The notes under the pieces: model-generated
What the model was told of the DNA's origin: nothing
Database searches by the model: none
Seen by the model: only the letters and a program-made list of their open reading frames with translations
Origin: Leucobacter tardus
GTDB lineage: Bacteria > Actinomycetota > Actinomycetes > Actinomycetales > Microbacteriaceae
Direction: 5' to 3'
DNA: 64,000 nt
Assembly (NCBI RefSeq): GCF_017583045.1
Contig: NZ_JAGFBF010000004.1
Span: 124,001 to 188,000 of the forward strand
Translations under genes and position numbers: made by a program
Part shown: one piece after another, positions 41,319 to 50,800 of the stretch
Numbering within the stretch: the first letter of the stretch is position 1
Layout of the letters: each line of letters starts with the position of its first letter

Positions 41319-42308
41319 ATGACTCCTCTCGTCATCGGTCACCGTGGAGCCTCCGGTTATCGTCCCGAGCACACGGCGTCGGCGTATCGGCTGGCGATCG
41401 CGCAGGGCGCGGATGCGGTCGAGCCGGACGTCGTGCTCAGTCGCGACGGCGCGCTCGTCATCAGGCATGAGAATGAGATCGCAACGACCACCGATGTGGC
41501 CGAGCACCCCGAGTTCGCGGACCGTCGGACGACCCGCGTCGTGGATGGGGTGGAGCGCACCGGCTGGTTCACCGAAGATTTCGACTGGCATGAGCTCGCG
41601 ACGCTCAGGTGCCGGGAGCGGTTGCCCGATATCCGGCCGGCCAACGCGGGCTTCGACGGCAGTGAGCCGATCCTGCGCCTGAGCGATGTGCTCGCCATCG
41701 CGCTCGAGGCCGATCGCGACGTCTCGGTCGTCATCGAAGTGAAGCACGCGCAGTACTTCGAGGATCGCGGCTTCGCGGTCGCGGCGCTCGTGCTGGCGGA
41801 GCTCGAGCGGTCGGGGTGGGGTGCGCGTCAGGCGCAGGTGCTCTTCGAGTGCTTCGAACTCGCCGTTCTCGACGCCCTCACGCCGTTCGGTGCGCCGGTC
41901 GTGTTTCTGACGGAGACGCGCGGGGCGCCGGCCGATGAGGTCGCGTCGATGGGGGATCGGGCGCGCCCGTTCTCCTGGTTCCGCACCGATTCGGGCCTCG
42001 ACGCGCTCGCGGGGCGCGTCGATGGCATCAGTGTCGCGAAGCGCGATCTCCTTACCGTCGACACCATCGGTCGCGCCACCGGTACGGCAGACCTCGTGGC
42101 CCGAGCGCATGCGCGCGGCCTCCTGGCCTTCACCTGGACGCTCCGACCGGAGAACCGTTTTCTCAATCCGAGGTTCCGCTCGGCGGGCGGACCCGCCGAG
42201 TGGGGTGAGTGGGAGGCGGAGTACCGTGCGATCCTCGCCACCGGCGTCGACGGGGTGTTCGTCGACCACCCGGACCGTTACCTCGCGGTGCTCCGCGACG
42301 CCGCGTGA
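41319..42308 (+). CDS. Glycerophosphodiester phosphodiesterase
   Basis: Hydrolyses glycerophosphodiesters to glycerol-3-P and an alcohol. The 329-residue product begins MTPLVIGHRGASGYRPEHT with the catalytic His and Arg of HRGASG and the Glu of PEHT, then EPDVVLSRDGALVIRHENEI and a catalytic VIEVK near residue 145. No signal peptide is seen, so it is predicted to be cytoplasmic. ATG 41319 fits the family start. Confidence 0.93.
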   Translation: MTPLVIGHRGASGYRPEHTASAYRLAIAQGADAVEPDVVLSRDGALVIRHENEIATTTDVAEHPEFADRRTTRVVDGVERTGWFTEDFDWHELATLRCRERLPDIRPANAGFDGSEPILRLSDVLAIALEADRDVSVVIEVKHAQYFEDRGFAVAALVLAELERSGWGARQAQVLFECFELAVLDALTPFGAPVVFLTETRGAPADEVASMGDRARPFSWFRTDSGLDALAGRVDGISVAKRDLLTVDTIGRATGTADLVARAHARGLLAFTWTLRPENRFLNPRFRSAGGPAEWGEWEAEYRAILATGVDGVFVDHPDRYLAVLRDAA

Positions 42309-42333
42309 CGGGCCGCGGAGCACCGGCCTGGCA

Positions 42334-43638
42334 TCACACCGCGGAGTCGAGGCCGCGGGTCTTCAGGAGCTCGCGCTGGTTCGGATTCACCGAGGGGCGG
42401 AACGGCACCTCGACGACCGTCGCGCGGACGGGCTCGCCCGGCGTCTCGGCGTACTGCTCGGGGAGGTGCACCCACATCTCCGTACCGATCGCCGAGAGCT
42501 GCAGCGGCACGTGGGCGAGGGCGATGTTCGTCTCCAGCTCGGGGGAGAACCAGGGCGAGGTGACGTAGCCGACCGCTTCGCCGTCCTGCTGCTCGCTGAT
42601 GAGCCAGAAATCGGGAGCGTAGTCGTCGATCGGCCTGCCGCCGACCGCGAGGCCGACGAGCTGCGTGCGGTACGGCTCTTCACCGGCCTCCAGTTGCGCT
42701 CTGACTTCGTCGAGTCGCGCCTTGCCGATGTAGTCCGCCTCCTTCTTCCGCGGGACCTGGTAGCCGAGATTCACCTGGAAGGGGAGTGTCTCGAAGTCCA
42801 TGTCCTGGCCCCAGGAGAGGATGCCCGCGGCGATGCGGCGGTGGTGCGCCGGGGCCACGACGCGGAGGCGGTGACGCTCGCCCGCGGCGACGATGACCTG
42901 CCAGAGATCCTCGGCGAACCGGGTCGCATCGATGAGATACACCTCGTACCCCTTCTCGCCGGTGAAACCGGTCTGCGAGATGATGACGTCGCGGCCCCCG
43001 ATCTGGGTCGCGTGGAGGCCGTAGCTCGGGATTTCCCGTGCGACGGACCCGATGAGATCCTCCAGGAGGTCGACGGACTTCGGTCCCTGGATCTGGACGG
43101 GAGCGACGTCGATCTCGGCGATCGCGACATCGAAGCGTCGACCCACGTTCACTCCCTGCAGCCAGAGCATGAGATCGGTGTCCGACAGACTGAACCAGAA
43201 CTCGTCCTCCGCCACGCGGAGCAGGACCGGATCATTCAGGATCCCGCCCTCCTCGTTGCAGAGGATCACGTAGCGCGCGCGCATCACCGGAATCTTCGTC
43301 GCATCGCGCGTGATGACGTAGTTCACGAACGCCTCCGCATCTGGACCCTTCACCTGGATCTGGCGCTCGACGGCGACGTTCCACAGCGTGACGTCGTTCA
43401 CGAGCGACTGATACTCCGTCGTCATGCCGCCGTCTTCGCGTGAAACGTACCCGCGCGGGTGGTACATCCGGTTGTAGATGGACGCCCGCCAGCATCCATG
43501 CTCCATGGAGAGCTCCCAGTAGGGGGACTTCCTGACACGGGTGTCGATCAACATTTCAACGGGGGTGGGGCCTGACTGGCGCAGGTTGATCGGGACGCGT
43601 CGGTCGCTCTGATCAACGGACGGGACGTTGTAGCTCAT
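42334..43638 (-). CDS. DmdA/GcvT-like folate-dependent demethylase or aminomethyltransferase
   Basis: The 434-residue product belongs to the glycine-cleavage T family, which moves a methyl or aminomethyl group to tetrahydrofolate. It resembles DMSP demethylase DmdA more than GcvT: TRVRKSPYWE near residue 33, LWNVAVERQIQVKGPDA near 90, EGGILNDPVLLRVAEDEFW, SLSDTDLMLWLQGVN, VQIQGPKSVDLLEDL and the C-terminal VGYVTSPWFSPELETNIALA. It is about 70 residues longer than DmdA, partly through an extended N-terminus. No glycine-cleavage genes are near, so GcvT is unlikely. The ATG has AGGAGG five nt upstream. An IclR gene precedes it on the same strand. Confidence 0.82.
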   Translation of the reverse strand: MSYNVPSVDQSDRRVPINLRQSGPTPVEMLIDTRVRKSPYWELSMEHGCWRASIYNRMYHPRGYVSREDGGMTTEYQSLVNDVTLWNVAVERQIQVKGPDAEAFVNYVITRDATKIPVMRARYVILCNEEGGILNDPVLLRVAEDEFWFSLSDTDLMLWLQGVNVGRRFDVAIAEIDVAPVQIQGPKSVDLLEDLIGSVAREIPSYGLHATQIGGRDVIISQTGFTGEKGYEVYLIDATRFAEDLWQVIVAAGERHRLRVVAPAHHRRIAAGILSWGQDMDFETLPFQVNLGYQVPRKKEADYIGKARLDEVRAQLEAGEEPYRTQLVGLAVGGRPIDDYAPDFWLISEQQDGEAVGYVTSPWFSPELETNIALAHVPLQLSAIGTEMWVHLPEQYAETPGEPVRATVVEVPFRPSVNPNQRELLKTRGLDSAV

Positions 43639-43672
43639 GGGTCCTCCTGTCACATCATTGTGGTCCCATATT

Positions 43673-43690
43673 GTGAAACACACGTTCCAC
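43673..43690. promoter_or_regulatory. Candidate IclR operator
   Basis: GTGAAAC-ACAC-GTTCCAC, a 7-4-7 inverted repeat with one mismatch, lies about +11 to +28 from the predicted start of the DmdA-like gene. Position suits repression by the neighbouring IclR protein. Confidence 0.5.
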
Positions 43691-43707
43691 CTCTCCGGGA
43701 TGGCGCC

Positions 43708-43737
43708 AGTGTAGGCACGCCCGCTCGGGCCGTGCAA
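43708..43737 (-). promoter_or_regulatory. Predicted promoter of the DmdA-like gene
   Basis: On the minus strand TTGCAC (43737-43732) and TACACT (43713-43708) are 18 nt apart, giving a start near 43701 and a leader of about 63 nt. Confidence 0.55.
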
Positions 43738-43756
43738 GGGGGTGTCGCGACGCGGT

Positions 43757-44545
43757 TCAGTGCTCGAGCGACAGCGGCGGCGCCTGACGCTGCAGCGAGC
43801 GCGACAGCGTCTCGGCCTCGCGAACGAGCAGCGCGCCCAGACGGGCGTGATCGGGCTCGAGCCGGAGCGTCGGACCCGAGATGCCCACGGCAGCGATAAT
43901 GGTGCCGCCCGGTCCGAACACCGGCGACGCGAGTGCGTCGAGACCGTCCTCGAGCTCGTCGTGCGCGACCGCGAAACCGGCCTCCCTGATCGTCTCCAGA
44001 TCGGCGAGCAGTGCCGAGCGGCTCGTGAGCGTGCGGCTGGCCCGACGCTCCAGACGCCCGGTCGGCAACGGGATGGCATCGTACGCGTACAGCACCTTGC
44101 CGAGCGCCGAGCAGTGCGGCGGCACCTCGATATCGACCCAGTTGCCCGAACCGAGCAGATAGGTGGAGTCGACCTGCGCGACCTGCACGACCTTTCCGCC
44201 GCTCGGCACGGCGAGATGGCTCGCCTCACCCGTCTCCTCGCTCAGACGCTGCAGCGTGGACCCGGCCACGGCTGAGAGCGACTCCTCCCGGTCGAAACGC
44301 GCAGCGAACTGCGTGAACATCGCGCCGCCGCGGTACTTCCCGTCCGCATCGCGATCCAGCAACGCATTGTGCTCGAGCGCCTGCAGCAGACGCGACGCAG
44401 TGGAGCGCGAGAGACCCGTCTGCTCGACGACTGCGGTGAAAGAGATGGGGTCGTCCGCACCGAGCACGCAGGAGAGCACCTGGGCAGCCCGGTCGATCAC
44501 CTGCGCACCGCGGGGGCTGCGAGACGCGCGCGGGTCGCTGGCCAC
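43757..44545 (-). CDS. IclR family transcriptional regulator
   Basis: The 262-residue product has an N-terminal winged helix (residues 15-75, with LSRSTASRLLQALE as the recognition region) and a C-terminal effector domain with HCSALGKVLYA near residue 145 and GISGPTLRL near 232, typical of IclR. The GTG start at 44545 follows GAGGAG. It is immediately upstream of the DmdA-like gene, which has its own promoter and an inverted repeat, so control of that gene is the natural inference. It diverges from adnA by 106 nt. Confidence 0.92.
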   Translation of the reverse strand: MASDPRASRSPRGAQVIDRAAQVLSCVLGADDPISFTAVVEQTGLSRSTASRLLQALEHNALLDRDADGKYRGGAMFTQFAARFDREESLSAVAGSTLQRLSEETGEASHLAVPSGGKVVQVAQVDSTYLLGSGNWVDIEVPPHCSALGKVLYAYDAIPLPTGRLERRASRTLTSRSALLADLETIREAGFAVAHDELEDGLDALASPVFGPGGTIIAAVGISGPTLRLEPDHARLGALLVREAETLSRSLQRQAPPLSLEH

Positions 44546-44639
44546 TCCGAGCTCCTCTCGTCCGCGGCCGACGAGTGGTGCCTCGATACGACCGAATGCT
44601 CAGACTACCCGACCGGCCGACGATGTCGGAGGCCATCGG

Positions 44640-44645
44640 TAGGGT
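44640..44645 (+). promoter_or_regulatory. -10 hexamer for leaderless adnA
   Basis: TAGGGT ends 6 nt before the adnA ATG; no Shine-Dalgarno fits in between. Confidence 0.4.
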
Positions 44646-44651
44646 GGCAGC

Positions 44652-47600
44652 ATGCTCCGATTCGACGAGACCCAGCGCCTGGTGCTGGCCCTCGACGCCA
44701 CCCGGCACGCGAGTGTGCTCGGTGCTCCGGGAACCGGAAAAACGGAGACGCTCATCGAGTCGTTCGTGAGTCGCGCCGGCGCGGACGGCTGGGAAGAAGG
44801 GGATCTGTTGATCCTCGCCCCGAGTCGTACTTCGGCCGCACGGGTACGGGATCGCGTGCACGACCGCCTCGGTCGCGCGTCAGGGGGCACCCTTGTCCGC
44901 ACGCCGGCATCGCTCGCGTTCGCTCTGCTCGCCAGACGTGCCGCGGAGGAGGGGCGCGAACCACCCCGCCTGCTTACCGGCACGGTGCAGGATGAGCTGA
45001 TCGGAGAGGTGATCGAGTCCGCGCTCGCCGCAGTCGACACGGCGCAGCCGCAGTCCTGGATCGAGCGATTCCCGGCGGAGCTGCTGCGCAGTGCACCCTT
45101 CCGAGCCGAGCTTCGAGAGCTCGGGCGGGTGCTCGACGACGCCGCGCTCGCGCCCGAGACCCTCATGCATCAACTGGAATCGTTGGTCGGAGAACGTCGT
45201 CAGGAGGCGGTGACGGCGCTGCCGCCGCACGAGCTCGTCGAGGTCTGGGCCGCCGCGCTCGGGCTCCTGGCGCAGGTCGCCGAGCGGACCGCCAAGAACC
45301 GCCCGGGCGAGCTCACGTCGAGCGGGTTGTTGCGCGAGGCATCGTCGATGGTGCGTGCGGCGGGAGCGGGCGACGGCATCGTCGGACTGCCGCGCCTGAT
45401 GCTCATCGATGACGCCCATGAACTGACGGAGGGCGATCTCTCCCTCGTCGCAGCGTGCGCGGGGTTGGGCAGCCGAGTGTGGGCGTTCGGTGATCCCGAT
45501 GTCGCGACGAGCGCGTTCCGCGGAGAACGGGTCGACTTGCTGACGCGGATGGACGAGGAGCTCGCGAGAGCCGGCGCCGGGTCGGGTGCGCGCGTCCCGC
45601 ACTCGCGAACATCGCCGGCGCAACGAGTGGTACTGAGCACCGACCATCGCAGCGACCCGGCGATTCGCGCCGTGGTGAGCCGACTCACCGAACGGGTCGG
45701 GGCGGCGGGAGCCGGGGCGCAGCGCGTGGCGGTGTCGGCGCGTGCGCACGGGCCACACTCCGCAGGCGAAGACGACGCGGCGCAGGCCCGTTCCGCGACG
45801 CAGTTCGTGTCCGTCTCCGCCGTCTCCGAGCAGATCGGCGTCGTGGCGCACCGACTGCGCCGGCGACGGCTCGGACTCGACGGAGGGGCCGCGACCGCCT
45901 GGAGCGACATGGCCGTGGTGTGCCGCACCCGTGAAGAGGCCGGCTCGGCGGCGCGCGCGTTGGCGGGTCTCGGTGTGGTGACGGCGGTCACCACGGGCGG
46001 AATCGTGCTGCGGGAACAGCGCATCGTTCGTGAACTCGTGCGCCTGCTGCAGCACGCGCTCGGCATCGCACCGATGACGTCGGCCGATGTGTTCGAGCTG
46101 CTCGGGGGCGACATCGGCGGACTCGACCCCATCGTGCTGCGCCGGTTCCGCGCCGCGGTGCGCCTCGGCGAACAGCGCGCCGCGCGACAGGAGGAACGCG
46201 AGACGCGCGGCATCGACGAGCTCGTCGTCGCGGCGATCGAACGACCCGAGGCCGAGCCGATCGTCGACAGCGCAGCCGGACGAGCGGTCCGCCGCATTGC
46301 GCGTCTTGCTGCCGCCGGTACACGAGTCAGCTCGGCGGGGGGAACACCGCGCGAGACGCTCTGGGCGATATGGGACGCGTCGCACCTCGCGACGCCATGG
46401 CAGGAGGCCGCGCTCGATGGGCGCGGTTCCCGGGCCGACGACGCGCACCGACGACTCGACGCCGTGCTCGGCCTGTTCTTCGCGCTGCAACGCCACGAGG
46501 AACACGACAGCGAGGTGCCGATTGCGGAGTTGCTGGCCGAACTCCTGGCCAGTGCGGTGCCGGAGGACTCGCTCGCCGCGAGGAGCGCGCGCGAGGTCGT
46601 CACGGTCACGACGCCGCAGGGGCTGGTGGGCACCGACTTCTCGCTCGTCGCGATTCTCGGACCGCAAGACGGTGTCTGGCCGAACCTGCGCTCGCGCGGT
46701 GCACTGATCGGGGTCACCGCTCTCGAACGCTGGTTGCGCGGTGGCGCCGCCGAACCCCCGGCACGTCGCGACACGCTGCACGACGAATTGAGACTGTTCG
46801 CTCACGCCTGCTCCCGTGCTCGAGACGAGCTGCTTGTCGTCGCCGTGGCGGACGAAGATCACCACCCCTCGACCTTCTTCAGCATCGCGCATCCGCGTTT
46901 CGCCGGCGTGCTGCCGAGCTCGCGCCTCACGCTGCGCGGAGCCGTCGCCGAGATGCGACGCCGTCTCACGCGCGACCCGCTCGACGCGGAAGCGCGCGCG
47001 TCGCTCGCTGCACTTGCGCGCGAAGGGGTGCCCGGTGCGCGCCCCGACGAGTGGTACGGCGTGCTGCGACCATCGACGGAGTCGCCGCTCGTGGACCTCG
47101 ACGGCGACCCCGAGGCCGTCGTCCGGGTTAGTCCGTCGCACCTGGACACCGTCGAGCGCTGCCCGCTCGACTGGGCCGTATCGCGGCTCGGCGGCGGGAC
47201 CACGACGTTCAGCTCGCAGCTCGGCACGCTGCTGCATCGCGCGTTCGAACGCGTCGACTCCGGCGACCCCGAAGCCCTGCTCGCGGTCGTCGCGGCGGAG
47301 TGGGGGAGTCTCGAGTTCGAGTCGGGCTGGGAGGAGACCCGCGCGTTCCGGCTCGCGGAGCAGATGACGCGCGGGCTCGCCGAGTACCTCGCCGACTTCG
47401 CCGCGTCCGGACGCGAACTGGTGGGGCGTGAGGCCGAGTTCAGCGTGCGCGTCGGTCGCGCCGAACTCCGGGGAACCGCCGACCGCGTGGAGCGCGTGCG
47501 CGGAGCGGACGGCCGAGAGGAGCTCCTGGTCATCGATCTGAAAACCGGGAAGACCGCCCCGGGAGGGAGCGCACTCGACGAGCACGCGCAGTTGCAGGCG

Positions 47601-47894
47601 TACCAGTTCGGAGTCCTCTCCGGGGGCTTTGATGCGCACACGGGCAGCGCGGGTGCGGCGCTCGTATTCGTGCACCCCGGCGCGCTCCGCGCCCGTGACG
47701 GCGAGTACAGTCTGCGGGCGCAGCAGCCGCTGTCACCCGAGGCTCAAGGTGAGTTCGGCGAACGTGTCGCTGAGGCAGCGCGCGTCATGGCCGCAAGTGC
47801 GTTCACCGCGAGAGTCGAGCATCACTGCTCGGACGAACACAGCCCCGGCGGGGCATGCCGGCTTCACATCATCCCGGCGGTGAGCGCCGGATGA
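44652..47894 (+). CDS. adnA: AdnA-like helicase-nuclease subunit
   Basis: AdnAB is the actinobacterial counterpart of RecBCD/AddAB: two subunits, each a UvrD-like motor fused to a RecB-type nuclease, resecting double-strand breaks. The 1080-residue product has Walker A GAPGTGKTETL with Lys30, a motif II reading LIDDAHEL instead of DExQ, motif VI SRARDEL, and a C-terminal nuclease core VIDLKTGKTAP with QLQAYQFGVL near residues 960-985. Four cysteines for an iron-sulphur cluster are not obvious. It overlaps the adnB gene by 4 nt (ATGA). Assignment as AdnA rests on gene order and this degenerate motor. Confidence 0.85.
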   Translation: MLRFDETQRLVLALDATRHASVLGAPGTGKTETLIESFVSRAGADGWEEGDLLILAPSRTSAARVRDRVHDRLGRASGGTLVRTPASLAFALLARRAAEEGREPPRLLTGTVQDELIGEVIESALAAVDTAQPQSWIERFPAELLRSAPFRAELRELGRVLDDAALAPETLMHQLESLVGERRQEAVTALPPHELVEVWAAALGLLAQVAERTAKNRPGELTSSGLLREASSMVRAAGAGDGIVGLPRLMLIDDAHELTEGDLSLVAACAGLGSRVWAFGDPDVATSAFRGERVDLLTRMDEELARAGAGSGARVPHSRTSPAQRVVLSTDHRSDPAIRAVVSRLTERVGAAGAGAQRVAVSARAHGPHSAGEDDAAQARSATQFVSVSAVSEQIGVVAHRLRRRRLGLDGGAATAWSDMAVVCRTREEAGSAARALAGLGVVTAVTTGGIVLREQRIVRELVRLLQHALGIAPMTSADVFELLGGDIGGLDPIVLRRFRAAVRLGEQRAARQEERETRGIDELVVAAIERPEAEPIVDSAAGRAVRRIARLAAAGTRVSSAGGTPRETLWAIWDASHLATPWQEAALDGRGSRADDAHRRLDAVLGLFFALQRHEEHDSEVPIAELLAELLASAVPEDSLAARSAREVVTVTTPQGLVGTDFSLVAILGPQDGVWPNLRSRGALIGVTALERWLRGGAAEPPARRDTLHDELRLFAHACSRARDELLVVAVADEDHHPSTFFSIAHPRFAGVLPSSRLTLRGAVAEMRRRLTRDPLDAEARASLAALAREGVPGARPDEWYGVLRPSTESPLVDLDGDPEAVVRVSPSHLDTVERCPLDWAVSRLGGGTTTFSSQLGTLLHRAFERVDSGDPEALLAVVAAEWGSLEFESGWEETRAFRLAEQMTRGLAEYLADFAASGRELVGREAEFSVRVGRAELRGTADRVERVRGADGREELLVIDLKTGKTAPGGSALDEHAQLQAYQFGVLSGGFDAHTGSAGAALVFVHPGALRARDGEYSLRAQQPLSPEAQGEFGERVAEAARVMAASAFTARVEHHCSDEHSPGGACRLHIIPAVSAG

Positions 47895-50800
47895 GCGTCG
47901 AAGGACACACCGAGGCGGCGTTCTCCGCCGTCGACATCGCGAAGCTGATGGCGGACGATCCCGCGGCAGCGCTGCTCCCGACCGACGAGCAGCGCGCCGT
48001 GATCGAGCACGGACTGAACGGCAGCACGCTGGTCGTCGCGGGTGCCGGGAGCGGGAAGACCGAGACGATGGCGAACCGGGTCGTCTGGCTCATCGCCAAC
48101 GGGCTCGCCGACCCGGGTGCGATCCTCGGGCTCACATTCACGCGGAAGGCGGCAGGTGAACTCGGCGAACGCATCGTGCGGCGCCTGACACGGTTCCTGG
48201 ACCGCGTCACCGACGCCGCAGACGGTGGCGCGCTCTCCGAGTTACAGCGCGCACAGGCAGACCACCTCGCCTCGGCACTCGAAGACGGACTCGTCCAGCC
48301 CGAGGTGAGCACGTACAACGCGTTCGCCTCGAGCGTCGTGCAAGAGTTCGGAGTGGCCGCGGGCGTCGCCGCCTCGGCGACGGTCGTCGATGCCGCCGGC
48401 GCGTGGCGTCTCGCGCGTGAGACCGTGCTGGCGAGCGAAGCTCCCGGTCTCATCGACAGCGATATTCCTCTGCCGACGATCATCAGACGAGTGATCGACC
48501 TCGACCACGCCGTCTCCGATCACCTGACGTCGCTCGACCGAGTCGACGCTGTGGTCGCCGAGTTCGCGCGCATCATCGAGCTGCCCTACAGCGAGACCCA
48601 GGCCACTGGGCGCGGAGGCAAACCCTACAAGGCGGTGGCGGACGCGGTCGAGGCGCATCGCGAAACCCCCCTCATCAGTCGGCTGGCCCGCGAATTCGCC
48701 GCCGCGAAAGAGCGCAACGGCGTGGTCGAGTTCTCGGATCAGGTGCGACTGGCCATGCGTACGCTCGAGTACTCCCGTGACGCGCGGACGACGGTGCGCC
48801 GACGCCACCGCGTCGTCCTGCTCGACGAAGTCCAAGACACCTCGGTCGGACAGACGCGTCTCCTGGCGAGCCTGTTCTCCGGAAGCTCGGTCATGGCCGT
48901 CGGCGACCCGCACCAGTCGATCTACGGGTGGCGGGGCGCGTCGTCCGACAACCTGCGTCGTTTCCACGCGTCGTTCGCGCCGACCTCTGAGCGCTCCGGC
49001 TCCACACTCACGCTGTCGACGAGCTGGCGGAACCCCGCCGGCATCCTCGCTGCGGCCAACGTCATCGCGGCCCCGCTCATCGCGGACGCCGCGGTTCCCG
49101 TCGAACAGTTGCGCGCGGCGCCCCACACCGGGGACGGCGTGGTCGACTGGAAGTACCCCGAGACCGTGACCGAAGAGTTCTCCGCAGTCGCCGAGTGGGT
49201 CGCGACGGGGCGAGCGCGCCGACTCCGCGACACCGGTCGACTGCCCACCGCTGCGGTGCTCTTCCGCAATCGACGGCACATGCCCGCCGTCGCCGCCGCA
49301 CTCGGTGAACGCGGCGTGCCGAGTCGCATCATCGGTGTGGGCGGGCTGCTCGGCACACCCGAGGTGACCGATGTGGTCAGCACCCTCCGATGCCTCTGGT
49401 ACGCCGAAGCCGGGAGCGAGCTCATCAGGCTCCTCGCCGGCCCCCGCTTCCGGATCGGCGTGGCCGACCTCGACGGTCTCCGCCGCTGCGCCACCTGGTT
49501 CTCCGAACGCGACGCGAGCCACCAACGGCTCACCGAGGCCGACCTCGCGGAACGACCGGTGCTCTCCGACGCGGACCAGCGCGTGACGCTGCTCGACGCA
49601 CTCGACGAGATCGCCGACATGCGCGACCTCGATCATCGCTCCCTGGCGGCGATCAGCGCGGTGGGGCGCGAGCGTCTGTGCGAGGCCGGGCGCATGCTGC
49701 GTCGTCTGCGCCGCAGCGTCGGAGCGGGGATCCCCGAGCTGATTCGCGCGGTCGAGCACGAACTCCGGCTGGACATCGAGCTCGATGCGCACGAGCGGAG
49801 CGGTCACGACGGTTCCGCCGTCGCACGCGCCAATCTCGACGCGTTCACCGACCTGGTCCAGCGATTCCTCACCGTCGATCAGCACGGCACCCTGGCATCC
49901 GTGCTGGCCTGGCTCGAGCGGGCGACGGAGGACGACGAACCGGCCGAGCACGTGCCCGAACCCGAACCCGGCACCGTCGACCTCATCACGGTGCACGGTT
50001 CCAAGGGGCTCGAGTGGGATCTCGTGGCGTTGCCGCGGATGGTCACGGGCGAGTTCCCCGGCCCATCACGCGAGGGGCGGGGCTGGCTGCGGCCCGGCCA
50101 GTTGCCCGACGAACTCCGCGGCGATGCCTCCGGACGACCTGAGCTGCGCTGGCGGATCGCCGAGACGCAGCAAGACCTCCATCGCGCCATCAACGGATAC
50201 ACCGAGGGACGCGGCGAGGACGCCGAGTACGTGCCCGGGTATCTCGACGCGCTCGCCGAGCGTCACGCGGCGGAGGAGCGCCGCCTCGCCTACGTCGCCA
50301 TCACGCGCTCGGCGGACGCGCTGCTGCTCAGCGGTTCCTTCTGGGCCGGTCAGCAGAAGCCGCGCATCCCCTCGACCTTCCTGCGCGAACTCGACGCTGC
50401 CGGGATCATCAGCGGGGTGCCGGAGGCGAGTCGCTGCGAAGCCGACCCCAGTGACCGGCCGGAGCGCACGCTGAGCTGGCCGCAGGATCCGCTCGGCCGG
50501 CGTGCTGCGGCGGTGCAGCACGCCGCCGAGTCGGTCTGCGCCGAGCTCGCGAGTGATACCGCTGATGGGGTGACCGCTCCCTCCGTCGACCCGACGGTCG
50601 AATTGCTGATCGCCGAGAAGCGCAGCAGTGAGGACCAGGGCGCTCGCGGACGCAGGGGCGAGGGTGCGGCATCCGGCCGCATCACCGCCTCAGGTTTCCA
50701 CGAGTTCATCGACGATCCCGAGCGCGCCGACCGTCAGGCGCGGCGGCCGTTGCCCGTGCGACCGTATCGGCGGACCCGCGTCGGCAACCGGTTCCACGAG

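Noticed and set aside
42334-43638. Glycine cleavage system T protein
   Set aside because: No gcvP or gcvH nearby, length 434 rather than about 365, and the motifs follow DmdA more closely.
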